From: Schistocerca nitens
Taxonomy: Eukaryota; Arthropoda; Insecta; Orthoptera; Acrididae
DNA: 64,000 bases
Direction of reading: 5' to 3'
Assembly: GCF_023898315.1 (NCBI RefSeq)
Contig: NC_064618.1
Location: 186,859,548 to 186,923,547 of the forward strand
Part shown: positions 10,560-22,681 of the stretch, in pieces
How the letters are laid out: every line of letters begins with the position of its first letter
Numbering within the stretch: the stretch's first letter is position 1
Made by a program: the position numbers and the translations under genes
Notes under the pieces: model-generated
The model's database searches: none
Told to the model about the DNA's origin: nothing
Seen by the model: only the letters and a program-made list of their open reading frames with translations

Positions 10560-13100
10560 ATTGTTCAATTCTGAACAAATATTTGGCGTTCATAAACAAT
10601 TAGTCATTATTCCGAAAATGACTTGATTCTGACAGAACTGTTAAACAGACATTTAAGATAAATTTTCTGATTTGGTTTATTACTAGACTGCTTTGTTGTG
10701 AGTTTATTCTTGTGCTAACAGAATATCGTTGTAAAGAAAGAAGGTCTGCTGGTTAATTTCTATGATACCTTTATTCCTCTACTCGGATTCATCCACACCA
10801 TTTTCATATTCGCTAATGTGAGAGAGTGATTTTACTCATGGTAGGTATCTCATAGTGAAGTCACATGAAATAGCTTTCTCAAGGAACAGTCAGAGAAGAA
10901 GTCACGTTTTCTTATTGAAATTTTAAGTTTACAGACTGCAGTTACCTCGTTTACTAAAATGTCTCGTTTGAACTCGCGATCACGATATTACCGTGCAACA
11001 ACTCTCAACAACAGCCGTGTGTGACGAACTGAAACGTTTCACAATCAGAATTTCCTTGTATAAACATTAAAGTGTGTCTTGGAGGCTAATATATAACTCT
11101 GGGTCAAATTACCTCAGCAGACCGTTGTCAACTCTATCGCGGTCAAAATGTATTAAAATGGCAGAATTAGACTTACAGAGTGGTGTGGCGGTGTTACTAG
11201 CAGACGACTGTTTAATTTCTAATCCCATCGTTTCGTTAGAAGAATTGACTGATTTTCTTACAGCATTAACTTCCACTGTGGACTGATGACATGAGTGGAG
11301 TTTATATGTGCTCGTAGTTCCATTGCCTGAGTGACTTTGGATGATCATCGGCATACCTTCTCCCTTTGTACCTGTGGTCGACGTTCCATGTGAGATAAAG
11401 ATTCAGTATTCGCTTTGCCTGATCATTGTTAAAGGTTGTATTGTAACTGTAAATCCTGATGGCTTGTTGGAAGAAACACTATGACGACTCCTATCCGCAG
11501 ACATAACTTAAGTCTCGGTGAAATTTATGAAGTGTATAATATCATTTAGTGTTTTCTAAGCTAGATTATGAAAACCCATCGAGGTCTACAACATAAGTTC
11601 TTAAGCGTAAAGAGAAATACGACAGGCTAAGTGAGCGTGTTGGATTTCTCTTTTGCAGACAATGGTGAGAGAAGACAGGTGGTGCGAGACTCTCACTAGT
11701 CTTGTGAATACATGGATCTACAGCGGCTGCGAATATCATCTTTCTGCACAGGCAGTTTTTATTTTTGGAATAGATTGTTTATAGTTTTAACACTTTATTT
11801 CGAAAATACAAAAAACAGTTTACATAGAGAAAAGTCTTCCTCAATGAAGCCATTCTCTTGTCGACCACAGAAACGACCTCGAAAAATGTGCATGCAAGTA
11901 CATAACCTCACCTTTGTCAACTTCAGTCGATCATCAGCAATAGATGAGAATTCTTTAACAACGTCTACCACTCATGATGGTGAAATGTTACAAAGGGAAT
12001 GAGCCATCAACACAAGACCCTGAAAAATGCACCTGTAGGTAATGCACAAGGATTAAAATGTCAAAATACTGCGGTTGATTTCATGTAAGTTCCAGTAGCA
12101 TGTGCAGTATTACGATCTCCTTCCAGTCTCAATCTATGTCGATCTCTTGGCGATCTGCTTCCTCTTACCAAACACTTAGCGATGGCAGGAGATAGTGCGT
12201 TTCTGTTATCGTCTCCCGGAGTAATGTAAAATACTCGTAACGTAGCGATCGTCGATATAGCACTCTCTTCCGATTAAACAGAATTACTGAGGTTCTGGTA
12301 CTTAACACAGGATCAGGACGGGACATGACATGTACAGAAACATTACCCACCTCCCAGAATTCTGCTGAATGTTTTCTTAAGAGAGACACAATGAAGCCAA
12401 GCATTTTTAAGCGGGATGAAATGAGGCACACAATTGCACAAGTAGTTTGCTTAATAAAGTCACATCTTCTGATCCGCTCCAAATAAAGAAATGACAATAG
12501 TCTACGTGTTTGGTAGAGACACATCCGTTGATAATGATAGTACAGACGACAGAGTTCTGAAAAATAAATAATCTTTTATACTATTATCTTACAGGTACGC
12601 CATTCATGGCACTAGAATGTCACCTCTGTGCCGATGATTAAACCACAAAATGTGAATTATTGAGTGTGACGGATTTTTAAAGCTTACTAATGATCTGACA
12701 CAAGAAGAACGCTGAGAGTTTCATCAGTGCATTCTGTACACAGTTGTTGGCACGGAAGGCCTCATCTTTCATAGTTTATTATAGCATGATCTAATCAAGG
12801 AGCATTGCTAAGGGTTCAGTATGATACTGGCACATTTCTGAAAAAGTTTGTCTACTATAGAGGTAAAATACCTGATCCTAAACACTTTTTCCATCTATGT
12901 GAGCATTTTATGGGATGCTATATGATCGATCAATGAAGAATCTTCTTCTGTACGATCAGAGACGGTCTTGTCATTTTCATGTCCACAGTCTCGGAGAGCT
13001 CTGTTTGGAGCTATTGACCTAGTTTCTTAGTATGGAAATACACGATAAGAAAAAAAGAGTTATGCACCACGAAAGGAATTAAATTATGTGAATGGGAAGG
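10560..13100. other. unassigned intronic or intergenic DNA
   Basis: About 2.5 kb with only short random frames. A frame at 11074-11286 ends in an acidic/hydrophobic stretch, but has no recognisable domain or splice context. I see no structured RNA or mobile element. Confidence 0.45.
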
Positions 13101-13103
13101 AAA

Positions 13104-13993
13104 TTGGTAGATGTGATGTGCATGTACAGACGAACAAACCATAATAGTTTCAGAACAACTGGATGATTTATTCTAGGAAAGAGCTTCAGAAACTGAACAA
13201 GTCAACAACGGGTTGGTCCACCTCCGGTCCTTATGCAAGCAGTGATTCGACTAGGCATTTATTGATAAAGTGATCTTGTGTCTCCCTGAAGTACATCGTG
13301 CCAAATTCTGTCCATCTAGTGCCTTATAAAGTAAAAATCCAGAGCTGGTTGGGGACAATGCCCATTAAGCTCCAAATGTTCTACATTTGGGAGACATGCG
13401 GCATTTTTGCTGGCCCAGATATGGGACACAAGCTGACTGTCCCCTGCCAAACGACTCAGCAGCCATGAGTGCTGATCTAGGGAGACGTTTCATTGTATAG
13501 CAGGACCCCTTGAGTTGTCATCCGCTGCATCCTTACAGTACAGCGGTACGTCGACCATATTCTGCGCCTTGTTTTGTTGCTCTCCATGGCAAGCCATACT
13601 GGGCTTACAGTTCAGCAAGATATTGCCCATGGTACACGACAAGAGTTTCTACTGCTCATTTTTGTGCTTGCCAAATCCTCCCTTGGTCAACAAGGTCGCC
13701 GTATCTCTCCCCATTTGAGAAACGTTTGGAGGTATATTGGCAGGTTCGTCCTACCACCTCGGGATTTGGACAATGTAACGCAGGAGTTGGATAGAATTGG
13801 GCATCATATTCTCAGGAGGATTCCCAACAGTTCTATCAAGAAATGCCAAGCGCAGTTACTGCTTTAATAAGGGCAAGAGGTGGACCAAAGCGTTTCTGAA
13901 TTCTTCAATTTGTGGTAGTTCTTTCTGTTGAAAAAATAATGCAATATTTCTGAAATTGGTGTCATTTGTTTGTCTGTACCTGCACATGACATA
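13104..13993 (+). mobile_element. Tc1/mariner relic, internally deleted
   Basis: The terminal inverted repeats match imperfectly: a TGTGCATGTACAGAC-type end near 13117 and its complement GTCTGTACCTGCACA near 13971. Around 13690-13895 the plus strand keeps a decayed C-terminal transposase: a PLVNK/SPYLSPFE-like DDE tail, PPRDLDNV, and a final IRARGGPK-type ending. It is too short for a full transposase and clearly defective. Confidence 0.65.
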
Positions 13994-14340
13994 TACCGAT
14001 TTCCGTCCCATACGTTAGATTCCATAGTGGTGCGTCGTTTTTTTTTCTCACTTTTTGGAATTCATTTAGTGCATGTACCTTGCACGCATCGCTCCTTCAA
14101 CACCTTGCACCTTGTCCGCATGGATTATTCAGTTCTTCCCATCTGCTCCTAATACCGAAATACTGAAACAGCCAGCAAACTTTTGTATAATTTTGAACCT
14201 AATAATTTAAGGGAGTAGAAACGAGATCGCTTTTATTCTACGAAGGCATGTGGTGATTCTAAATCTATAAACAACAAAGTGGCGTCAGCTTCCGACCTAA
14301 GGTGCAAAACACTGTTAGACGGACGCTTTGTGGAGCTCAC

Positions 14341-14500
14341 ACTTGATTCGCAGACGCAGCGGGGGACTCTCCCCGTCGCCCTCCACGTTGGAAGCGACGC
14401 AGGAGTAGGCGCCGGCGTTCTTCCTGCTGACGGACTGCAGTGCCAGGGCGCCTCGCGTCATTATCACGCCGCCAGTGTGGTTCTGTACCAGCGTCTTGCC
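14341..14500 (-). CDS. sidestep-family gene, exon (second half of an Ig domain)
   Basis: A 160-base exon bounded by a pyrimidine-rich acceptor (TTTTGTTGCAG before 14500) and a GTGAGC donor after 14341. It encodes 53 residues plus one base, phase 0 in and phase 1 out. The product starts GKTLVQN, has a potential N-glycosylation site (NHT), the Ig F-strand signature AGAYSCVASN, then VEGDGES and a G strand LRLRIK. This is the second half of the Ig domain begun by exon 41197-41327, and the phases match. The pattern resembles sidestep-family cell-surface receptors, which guide motor axons and pair with Beat proteins (family knowledge). The paralog cannot be told. The next exon downstream was not found in the remaining 14.3 kb. 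Confidence 0.9.
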
Positions 14501-14589
14501 CTGCAACAAAACACAAACAGCTTCAGTGTGACATCACTACCGATCCTACAACCAAAGGAATAGGTTTATCTTTTTCACTTGTGATATCC

Positions 14590-15130
14590 ATCCCGGGTGT
14601 CCCTCCTAGAAGCCGCCAGGTGCATTTCCTCGTCTGAGGAAATGTGTGGCTGTAGTGAGCACAAACAAATATCTACCATCACCTGTGTAAAGTGACACAC
14701 TATTTCGGAGCAAAGCGTCGTAAGTTAGCCGTTACAAATAAAATATTGTATAACGCTGAATTTTACTTTGCTGTTCGACAGATGGTTCCAGATTACTCTA
14801 GTGCGATACCTGTTTTATCTGTACTTTTTATTGGGGATTCTAAGACACGAAGAATAACACAGTATTCCAGCAGCGACACCGGCGCTGCGGCTTGGCGGTG
14901 GCAACGAGCGCGGGGGCAGGCGATGATGTCACTGCTGGAGTACTGGCTATTCTTCCTGTTTCACTGCACCTGTTAATACATTTAGACAAAAAAATATCGC
15001 ACTAAACTAATTTGGTACCTTTCTATCGGATAGGTACGTAGAATTCCATATTAAAAATTGTTTTAGTTGGAATGGGGAAAAAAACCAACGCTTTCGTCGA
15101 CCTGGAGAAATCGTGTAGGGTGTGATGAGC
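14590..15130 (+). repeat. unassigned interspersed repeat, copy 1
   Basis: It shares several blocks with 22400-22681 plus 23905-24250, including CAGGTGCATTT near its start, then CTGCTGGAG and ATCGCACTAA further in. Those two blocks are one copy split by a Tc1 element. No coding capacity or terminal repeats identified. Confidence 0.55.
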
Positions 15131-15242
15131 AGTATGTGACTGGACTGTCTCCAAGTACACATTGCAATAGCTAAGTTCTGCCGAAATACAAGAGAAAATT
15201 CACCTAATGAGAGGTCCGCCCAACGCCTTATATATACACATG

Positions 15243-16830
15243 TTCAAAAAAGTGACGAATACTTTAAGAGGTGGTAGTACTCATCGAAACAAGAAAAATA
15301 AGTCCAATGAAGGTGGGCCCATGAATACATACTTTCTGCGATAAATACATACTTTCTGCGATAAACATGTGTTTACAGGAGGTGTCCAACATGGCGCCCA
15401 TTCATGACTATGCACCCTCGGTCCCCGGCGTAAGGAATGACGCACAATATGAAGTAGAATCTGTTGTTTTTGTAGCTGCTGGCACGCACTGAAGACGCGA
15501 CGTTGTAGTGTTCGCACATCGTTGATTGGCGTGGCGTAGACCGATTACTTCAAGTGCCCCATAAGCAGAAGTCTAGGGGACTGACACGTCTGGGGAACAA
15601 GTAGGCTACGCACACATAGTGACGAAAGTGTACAGGTGTGCCATCGTGCGTGAACCACATTTGTATTCGTTGCTGCAATGGCACAGCCCCAACCAAAGTA
15701 GGCAATACATTAATGAGGGAATCCAGATAATGCACACCAATTAACTTTTGTGTAGCACGTAAGATCCTATCAATCAATCGACAAGTACGCCTGCCCATAT
15801 GTTGATTGAGAATTTGTGTTGATGCACTCATTCCTGAACTGCGTGGGAATTTACGTCTGCTCATATAAGCCGGTTATGGAAATTCACAACAACATTTCTT
15901 GTGAACTCTGCTCGTCGGTAAATAAAATCTTGTATGTGGACAGTGCATCTGCAGCACACTTCTACAATAGCCACTGACAGAACCGCCGTCTGTCATTATG
16001 AGCATTTTGCCTTATGGCATCAACATGGCGTAGGTGAAATGGGAACAGCAATACTTTCCGCCCCCAAATAAAAGAATGAAACACGCCTTTTCCTTCTGCT
16101 AATCGTCGCACACTGATCGCAGGGGTTTCTTTAGTCGAATGTTGCTCATATTCCTCCATTTCAGCCATATGGTCTATACGGGACCCTCCACACTCAGTTT
16201 TTCGAGGTGTAAGGGCATCTGTGACCCTAAACGATGAAAAAGTCTGTCGAACAGATTATGATAGGGCACTCTGCGCTGTGGATATTTTTTAGCGTAGGGG
16301 ATTGGATTCCCATCCATTTTCTAAACCATTGCAGAATATCATACCCACCATTCCACTTGTCGAGTAGTAGGCTTCCTATTCTAGCAGGTGGTGGAAGAGT
16401 AAAATATAAATATACTACACCATCTGCTCGTACAAAAAGGGCAATAACAATAAAGGCATAAGTAAATCCGCGCTTGGAAGAAGGTAAAACAGCATGGTAC
16501 GTACCCTGGAATGACAGTCCTGTACAATAAGGCATACAAACATGACGAAAACTTCCTTACCCTACAACATGACTCGAGCCACACACTGAGTGCAAAGCAC
16601 CTGATAGCTAAATTACTGTCGGTAAGCCATTATAAGATATTGCCGGCACATTTGACGGAGCGCCAATGGAACGACTGTTCTAATATCCGAAACCAAGCGT
16701 CGCACTGCCCTTCCTATAAACACATGTTTATCTCGAAGGGTATGCGTTTCCGGACCCTTTTTTACTGGACTTACGTTTCTTGTTTCGGTGAGTAATAGCA
16801 CCTCTCAAAATATTGAACACTTTTTTTTAA
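15243..16830 (-). mobile_element. DUF4817-type mariner-like transposon relic
   Basis: The ends are imperfect inverted repeats: GTTCAAAAAAGTG followed by AAGAGGTG near 15243-15275, and the complement near 16802-16832. The minus strand has a decayed transposase. An ISVRRLAEG/HLRHVDA/RRFCQWLL region (16135-15960) precedes MSRRKFPRSSG at 15864. After it come the catalytic-type THDGTPVHFRHYV (about 15650) and SPLDFCLWGT (about 15555). The order fits the insect transposase family whose N-terminal HTH is annotated DUF4817. It carries several disruptions. Confidence 0.7.
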
Positions 16831-16929
16831 CCCACTATATGTATACACTTTTATTTGAACATCCTATATACATACGTGGTGAAAATTAGTAAAACGGACA
16901 ACCTGCTAGGACGGATTCCTGACTGGAAA

Positions 16930-17701
16930 TGGAGGAAAAAAATTTCCTTCGGAATACGTGTCCAGAAATGCATCGTTGCCACAGTAGATGGCCTCTGACC
17001 ACGTGCTGTGTGTTCCTTGTGGGTTGCAGGATGTGTGATAGACGCAGCTTAATATAAGCAGAAGATTGGTCCGGTATTCAGGTCAGAAACAACACGATTG
17101 TGTACGGTGAAGTAGATGGAAAGGGTCGAGAGGCAGCTCGACTATACCAAAACAAGTACCCACACAGACCCAACCCCAACATTTCAAGCTCTTTTTGGGT
17201 GTTTGTGGGATCATGGATCCTTTCAGACAGGCGAACGTGCAGGAAGGCGGAAGATTGTGAGTACACCAGATGTGGAGGACCTGATTGGCCAGGATTTTGA
17301 TACGAATCCAAGATCCAGGCAGGTTGCCCGCCAATATGATGTAAGCCAAAGTACGATTACGTGTATGCTGCATGACAACTGTTACTATTTCTGTTACCTG
17401 CAACGAGGGAAAGGCTTGCGGCGGCTTTCCTTTACGGGAAGGATTTTGTCGATGGTTTTTCTACTACATCCTTCGCAGTTAACGAGATTTCTATCATCAG
17501 TCCCCTTTACAATTCGCTGCACAAACACACAGGCACATGGTACGAGGACCTGTCATTTGTCAGCGCCATCTTCCGTGGCAACGATGCATTTCTGGACGCA
17601 TTTTCCTAAGACCTTTTCGCCTCCATTTGCATTCAGAAAACCGTCCTTGAGTTTGCCGGTTTTATTTATATTCATCTTGGATACAAAATGTCTGTATATA
17701 T
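16930..17701 (+). mobile_element. second DUF4817-type transposon relic, N-terminal half
   Basis: The plus strand encodes the N-terminal region of the same transposase family: VYGEVDGKGREAARLYQNKY (17101-17160), then a frame with TPDVEDLIG, SRQVARQYDVSQST and YLQRGKGLRR. It is divergent to the relic at 15243-16830 (5' ends facing each other). It stops where the Tc1-like element begins at 17702, consistent with truncation by that insertion. Confidence 0.65.
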
Positions 17702-19075
17702 AGTGACGGAAAAAAATCCCAACACCAAAAAATAGTTAATATAGAGTAACGAAATATCGGGATTAAATTTGTCTAGGTAACAGATTTAAGTGGTTGACAC
17801 TGCAAGATCACAGGTTAATGTTAGCGTGAAGTAAGCCATTGCAAAAGTGAAATTCTCGTACATTAATAGTCGGTGCTACCACCAGAATGTTGAATGCAAG
17901 AATGCAAATGTGCATGCATTGTTTTAAACAGGTGTTGGATGTCAGTTTGTGGGATAGAGATCCATGCCTGTTGCGCTTGATCGGTCTATATAGGAACGGT
18001 TAACGCTGTTTGAGAATGACGATAGAGTTGTCATCCAATGCTGTCCCACACGTGCTCCATTGGAGACAGATCTGGTGATGGAGCAGGTTTAGGCAACATG
18101 TTGACAAGATGTAGAGGATGTTGGGTCACAACAGTGGTCTGTGGGCGGGCGTCGTCCTGTTGGAAACACACCATGGAATTTTGTTTATAAATGACAGCAC
18201 AACATGTAGAATCGCCAGATTGACTTACAAATCTAGTGGGATAACCAACAGAGTGCTCCTGCTGTCGTAATAAATTGCAACCCATACCATAACTCCAGGT
18301 TTAGGTCTCGTGTGTCTAGCCTGCAGACGGTTGGTTGCAGACCCTCAAGTGGCCTTTTTGTACCCAACACACATCCATAATTGATACTGAGGCAGAGTCA
18401 TCTTTCATCAGAGAACGAAACAGAACTTGACCCCACCCTCCAATGACCTCTCGCTTCACAAAATGGCGGTATTTTGGGGTCAGTGGAATGCACGTTACAA
18501 GGCATCTGGCTAGGAGCTCTCCCTGAAATATCCCATTTGCAAACAGTGTGTCACTGTGGTGCCAACCGATTCTCAAATTACTGCTGTAGATGCAGTAAAA
18601 TGCCCCTGAACCATACGCCGAATTCGATGGACCTCCATTTAGGTAGTGCCACGTGGCCATCCGAAACGCCGGCCGGAGTGGCCGAGCGGTTCTACGCGCT
18701 ACAGTCTGGAACCGCGCGACCGCTACGGTCGCAGGTTCGAATCCTGCCTCGGGCATGGATGTGTGTGATGTCCTATAGGTTAGTTAGGTATAAGTAGTTC
18801 TAAGTCCTAGGGGACTGATGACCTTAGAAGTTAAGTCCCATAGTGCTCAGAGCCATTTGAACCATTTGAACCATCCGAAACACGCTCATCTTTCTACCAT
18901 ACATTTTCGTGACCACTGCTGCCAGCGGTTTGTAGAGTCGCTACATTTCCGCCATGTCTCCGTGCAGTATCGCAGAGGAAACATCCAAATTCTCGTAGCC
19001 CTGTTACACGACCTCGTTCCAACTCACTGAGGTTATGACAATGGCGTCTTTGTCGCATTAAAGGCAACTGTTAAA
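17702..19075 (-). mobile_element. Tc1-like transposon relic with SINE inside
   Basis: The minus-strand transposase begins near 19060 with an HTH segment (NLSELERGRVTGLREFG). It is split by a SINE at 18668-18871 and continues to a catalytic region: FQQDDARPQTT near 18150, then PSPDLSPMEHVWDSIG ending at 18031. The left end begins GTGACGG just after 17702. The right terminal repeat was not pinned down. Stops are present. Confidence 0.75.
18668..18871 (+). mobile_element. tRNA-headed SINE, head type A
   Basis: Target-site duplication CATCCGAAAC (18658-18667 and 18872-18881). The tRNA-like head has A-box GTGGCCGAGCGG and B-box GGTTCGAATCC, followed by the GGGCATGGATGTGTG junction and the common tail. 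Confidence 0.92.
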
Positions 19076-19079
19076 GTGG

Positions 19080-20420
19080 TCTGTGCAGCCACTTCTTCAA
19101 CTATTATTTCGTTAAACTGTCCGGTAGAGGGGCTGAGTGGTTACCTAGTTGTCATTCAATCGCGCGGATCTACGTCGGTGTTGTTAGTAGTTGTTCTGAC
19201 ATATATCTTCTGCCCGGCATCATATTCTTATCTTCTCTTCTTCAGCGCCGTCCTCATGTGCTAGGAAATTTCGCGCTGCATGCGCCGTGACAAAATGTTC
19301 TACCTTGCACAATTGGTGACACAATGGGTCTGCTGGTTCTAGAAGCAGCACATTCGCTGGTCTTGGGTTTTGAAGGGCCCAGACCAGGCACTGTTCATCG
19401 TTGGTCTATAAGGTGAGAGCTGTCATCTTGTCATCCCACTTTTCTTGGCGGAATTACATCGCTCTGTAATGTAACTTCCTGGAGAGACGCTAAAGTTCTC
19501 TGGGGTCGTTGGGGCTACGGTACTGCTTGCAGCGTTTTCGCACCCTGTTTTTAAGGATCTTCAAATCCTGTTGAGAACTCTACACTGTAGAATGCGTGCC
19601 GCTTATTTCTTGCCGTATACTGACGGTAAGATCTTCGGATCTTCCCCGTCAATGCGGAGATCCTCCTCTATGAGGACTGTTGTCGTCACATCTGTTGTGA
19701 GGCGAACATCTTTGCTAAGGGACAGCTGGAACTGGTCCCAGTTGAAGGTCTGTTGTACTGGGTGGCGTACACGTTCCAGAGCTTCTCTGATGATACCGAC
19801 CAGCGGATTGTGGTCGGACATCAGATAGTTAACGGTCTGAAGGCGCAGGTTGAGCCTTAGATTCTTGTCGATAGCTGTGTCCAGCAGGTCGGTTCTGTGT
19901 GCTGGATTGTTGGGGACGCGAGTCCGATCGTCCAACACATATGTGAAGGCTTCAAGTCCTTCCTTCAAGCCATATAGCTGGTTACCCTGTGGGCTGGTAC
20001 GACACGAATTCCACGCGAGGTGCTTGGCGTTGAGGTCCTGACAGAGCAGAATTCACTCATGCAAGCAAACAGCAGCAGACGGTAATCCTCCAAAAATGGC
20101 CTCTGAGGGCAGACAATGTAATGATATCAAAACGGACGGAGTTTTTAATTGTAGATGCTTCCAGAGATTTAAATTGTGCCAGTGTGACCGCTTGATATTT
20201 ATAGCTGTGCCTCCTCCTCGGCCATTTGCTCTGTCGTCCAGTAGCCCATTATGGTGCGTAAGTTGAAGGGTTGGGGGAGAGGGGTGGAGATGAGATTCCC
20301 TCAGGAATAGAATGTCGACCTTAAAACGTGTGGGGAAATCCTAGAGTTCCGCATTGTTATTGTAGACGCTCTTCACGTTGAATATGCAGAGTGAAAGTGT
20401 TACTGGTCTACGGGTTATTG
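19080..20420 (-). pseudogene. Jockey-like LINE ORF2 fragment (endonuclease part)
   Basis: On the minus strand a decayed APE endonuclease: RFKVDILFLRESHL near 20325, DLNAKHLAWNS near 20040, then an open frame 19968-19603 with DRTRVPNNPAHRTDLLDTAI and MSDHNPLVG. Below it a basic linker (KNRVRKRC near 19550) continues toward where the RT domain would start, but no RT core is present. The NAKH and SDHNP motifs are those of Jockey-clade endonucleases. 5'-end ORF1 pieces lie further up at 20440-21951. Confidence 0.7.
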
Positions 20421-20439
20421 CTAGAGGCGAATATTTTCA

Positions 20440-20840
20440 TTGCTCCATCTGCTAAGGTTTTGATAGAATGTCTGGTGCTTCATTAAATTTTCGTAAGGTG
20501 GATGACGATAAAAATATTCCTCTGGCAGGAAGTCGCTAAAAGTTCTGTTACACGCGTGACCATCTTCATGACTTCTGAGAAGTCGCACAGTGAATATGCA
20601 TCCGTTGTATTCACGCTAGGTTGTTGACCTCTGGTGTCAGGCAGCTGTGAACTGTGTAGTTCTCTGACATAAAGATGGAAATTCTTTTTCTTTGGCAACG
20701 TTCAGTTGAGTGGAGGAAGCACACGGTTATTGTCTGGTCTTATGATTTGGAGGTTTTTAGCGTGCCTCGGATGGACGGTGGTCCATGCACTTCACACAGC
20801 GAGGTGACAGGTGGCAGTAATTGACTGTATGTAAGAAAGA
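20440..20840 (-). pseudogene. Jockey-like LINE ORF1, C-terminal zinc-knuckle part
   Basis: The minus strand shows a decayed Cys/His-type segment (CHLSPRCVKC near 20805) followed by a low-complexity stretch and a helical end (DFSEVMKMVTRV near 20590). It sits directly upstream of the endonuclease fragment, as the end of ORF1 should. It is broken by stops. Confidence 0.5.
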
Positions 20841-21290
20841 TAGACATTTTTTGCGTTTCGAAGACCCCTCTTTTGATCTATATATTTCAATTACCACTTT
20901 GGTGTCGAAAATATTTCTTACGTCATATACTTACCCGCTGGCTAGCCCTGATGCCAGGGTCTCACAGCAGACTGGCTGTGGTATTAGCTTGCTGGTTCTC
21001 TCGTCTCTCGATTCATACTGATGGGGTGAATCTTGTTGGTAAGCATTTGAGGCTGACTGCAGTACAATTTTACTGCCACCAACTAATATTTCGTGGAAAG
21101 ACCACAAAGATAAGATAAGAGAGATTAGGGCTTGTACAGAGGCATATAGGCAGTCGTATTTCCCTCGTTCTGTTTGGGAGCCGAACAGGGAGAGAAGATG
21201 CTAGTTGTGGTACGAGGTACCCCTCCGCCATGCACCGTATGGTGGATTGCGGAGTATGTATGTAGATGTAGATGTAGATATAGGGAGTTT
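20841..21290 (+). mobile_element. 5'-truncated LINE 3' end with (TAGATG)n tail
   Basis: The plus strand ends in a GGATTGCGGAGTATGTATG motif followed by TAGATG repeats (about 21258-21280). The reverse complement of this kind of tail occurs at 50645-50680, at the 3' end of the CR1-like element there. It interrupts the Jockey-like ORF1. The left boundary is uncertain. Confidence 0.55.
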
Positions 21291-21417
21291 ATGCTGTCTT
21301 CCCTTCTGTGATTCTCCTGGGAAGTTACTCGATGGCGACTTTGGGAGACATGTCAGCTGGCAATTGGCGTGTAAAAGAAGGAATTTTTAAATGCTTGACA
21401 CAGCGCTGGCCACTCCT

Positions 21418-21951
21418 CTAATAATCGAATGATGAGAAGTGATACAAGAATTTATCGCCTTTATAAATCGCCCTTATGGGTCCTTCGACGTATTCCTTCA
21501 GTTCACTGCTCAGGAGTAGGTACTGCACTGAGTATAGAATGGTAACAGGCGGTATCCTCGCTGGTGATATTGGAGGTTTTTGTGTCAGCGGAGGGTTTGA
21601 GTCACTGCTTGTTACGGCTGCACTCTCCTCTCTTGACACCTCCATCTGACCCTCGTCAGGCTGTAGTGGTGAGTGTTTGTTTGAGACGGACACAGGGTGC
21701 TGTGGTTTCGCGATGTCCTCCACTCTGTGCGCGCTCTTGCGTTTTCTTCCTAATCCTTGATAGTCAAAAAACTGAAACTCTTGGTCTTCGTCCTGACTGG
21801 GTGGTTGAGCTACGTAACTATCTGTCATGTTATCACAACCTGTCGAACTCGGTAAATCCATTGATTCCACTGTGGCTCCCTCGGCCACACCTGCACTTTG
21901 GTACGTCTGGCGTGGCATCGCGCACACGACTGAACAATAGTCTCCCGCCAA
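21418..21951 (-). pseudogene. Jockey-like LINE ORF1, N-terminal part
   Basis: An open frame of 177 residues. It has a low-complexity, acidic and Ser/Pro-rich N-terminus and a bipartite basic GRKRKSAH. It then shows PPVTILYS and an ELKEYVEGPIRAIYKGDKF stretch, typical of the region before the RNA-binding part of Jockey ORF1 proteins. It is oriented like the endonuclease fragment at 19080-20420. The downstream part is interrupted by the LINE end at 20841-21290. Confidence 0.6.
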
Positions 21952-22049
21952 GTAAGGTTGCCCGCTACGAGATTTCGGCTGAGTTCATGCAACCCCACAT
22001 AACATACCTGTCAAGCGTTTCCCTCTTGGTGGCGGTTCTTTCCCGCAGA

Positions 22050-22405
22050 CTGCAGGGGTAATGAGGACTCTTCTACAGTGGTTTTGATGGGAAGTGCATG
22101 ATCACCCACCATACAGTCATGATTTGGCTACGTCTGATTTTCGGCTCTGCTCACATGAACCGCTGGCATGGAACACAACATTTTGGCACACGCAACTAAC
22201 TGCAGACCTGCGAAGTGGCGGAAAGCATAGGTGGCTGCCTTCTATGATGAATGTACTCGAAAGTTGAAACAACGCTACGACAAATGTCGAAGTCAGAGAG
22301 GCGACTACGTTAAGAAGAAACTGTGAGGTGTAGCAAACTGCTGCAAATAAAACATTTTAGTTTTTACTGTGGTTTCCATTGCGAGACTGATGAGAACTTA
22401 CTTTC
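22050..22405 (+). mobile_element. mariner-type MITE fragment, same family as 32500-33130
   Basis: Blocks such as CTCTGCTCACATGAACCGCT and TGGCGGAAAGCA match the reverse complement of the element at 32500-33130. The right end (near 22362-22405) carries the same terminal repeat type (ACTGTGGTTT...ACTTTCCGAATA). Confidence 0.6.
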
Positions 22406-22681
22406 CGAATATCCCTCCCAAGAAACGTCAGGTGCATTTTCCCTGGTGTTTTAGCAGATCATTGAATTCGTAATTTTGTTTTGTGCATCTTGTGGCTAGT
22501 TGGCTCAAAGAAATACAGTTCATATCCTCTTTCATGCGGCACACATTGTCGACGGAAAACGTTGGTTTGTTTCTCATTACAAAGAAAATTACTTTTAAAG
22601 CGGAGTATTGCGTGGCCATTCGATAGTGTGGTCCCAAATTAGTCTAGCGCATTATTTGTTTTATCAGTATGTACATTATGT

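Noticed and set aside
11074-11286. 70-codon frame with an acidic C-terminal part
   Set aside because: No domain, no splice context, no neighbour supporting a gene.
1-14300. Further sidestep exons downstream of 14341
   Set aside because: I looked on the minus strand for an Ig half-domain entering in phase 1 and found none; the remaining exons are probably outside the window.
18316-18797. Frames running through SINE and Tc1 sequence
   Set aside because: Translations of SINE sequence joined to transposon DNA; not genes.
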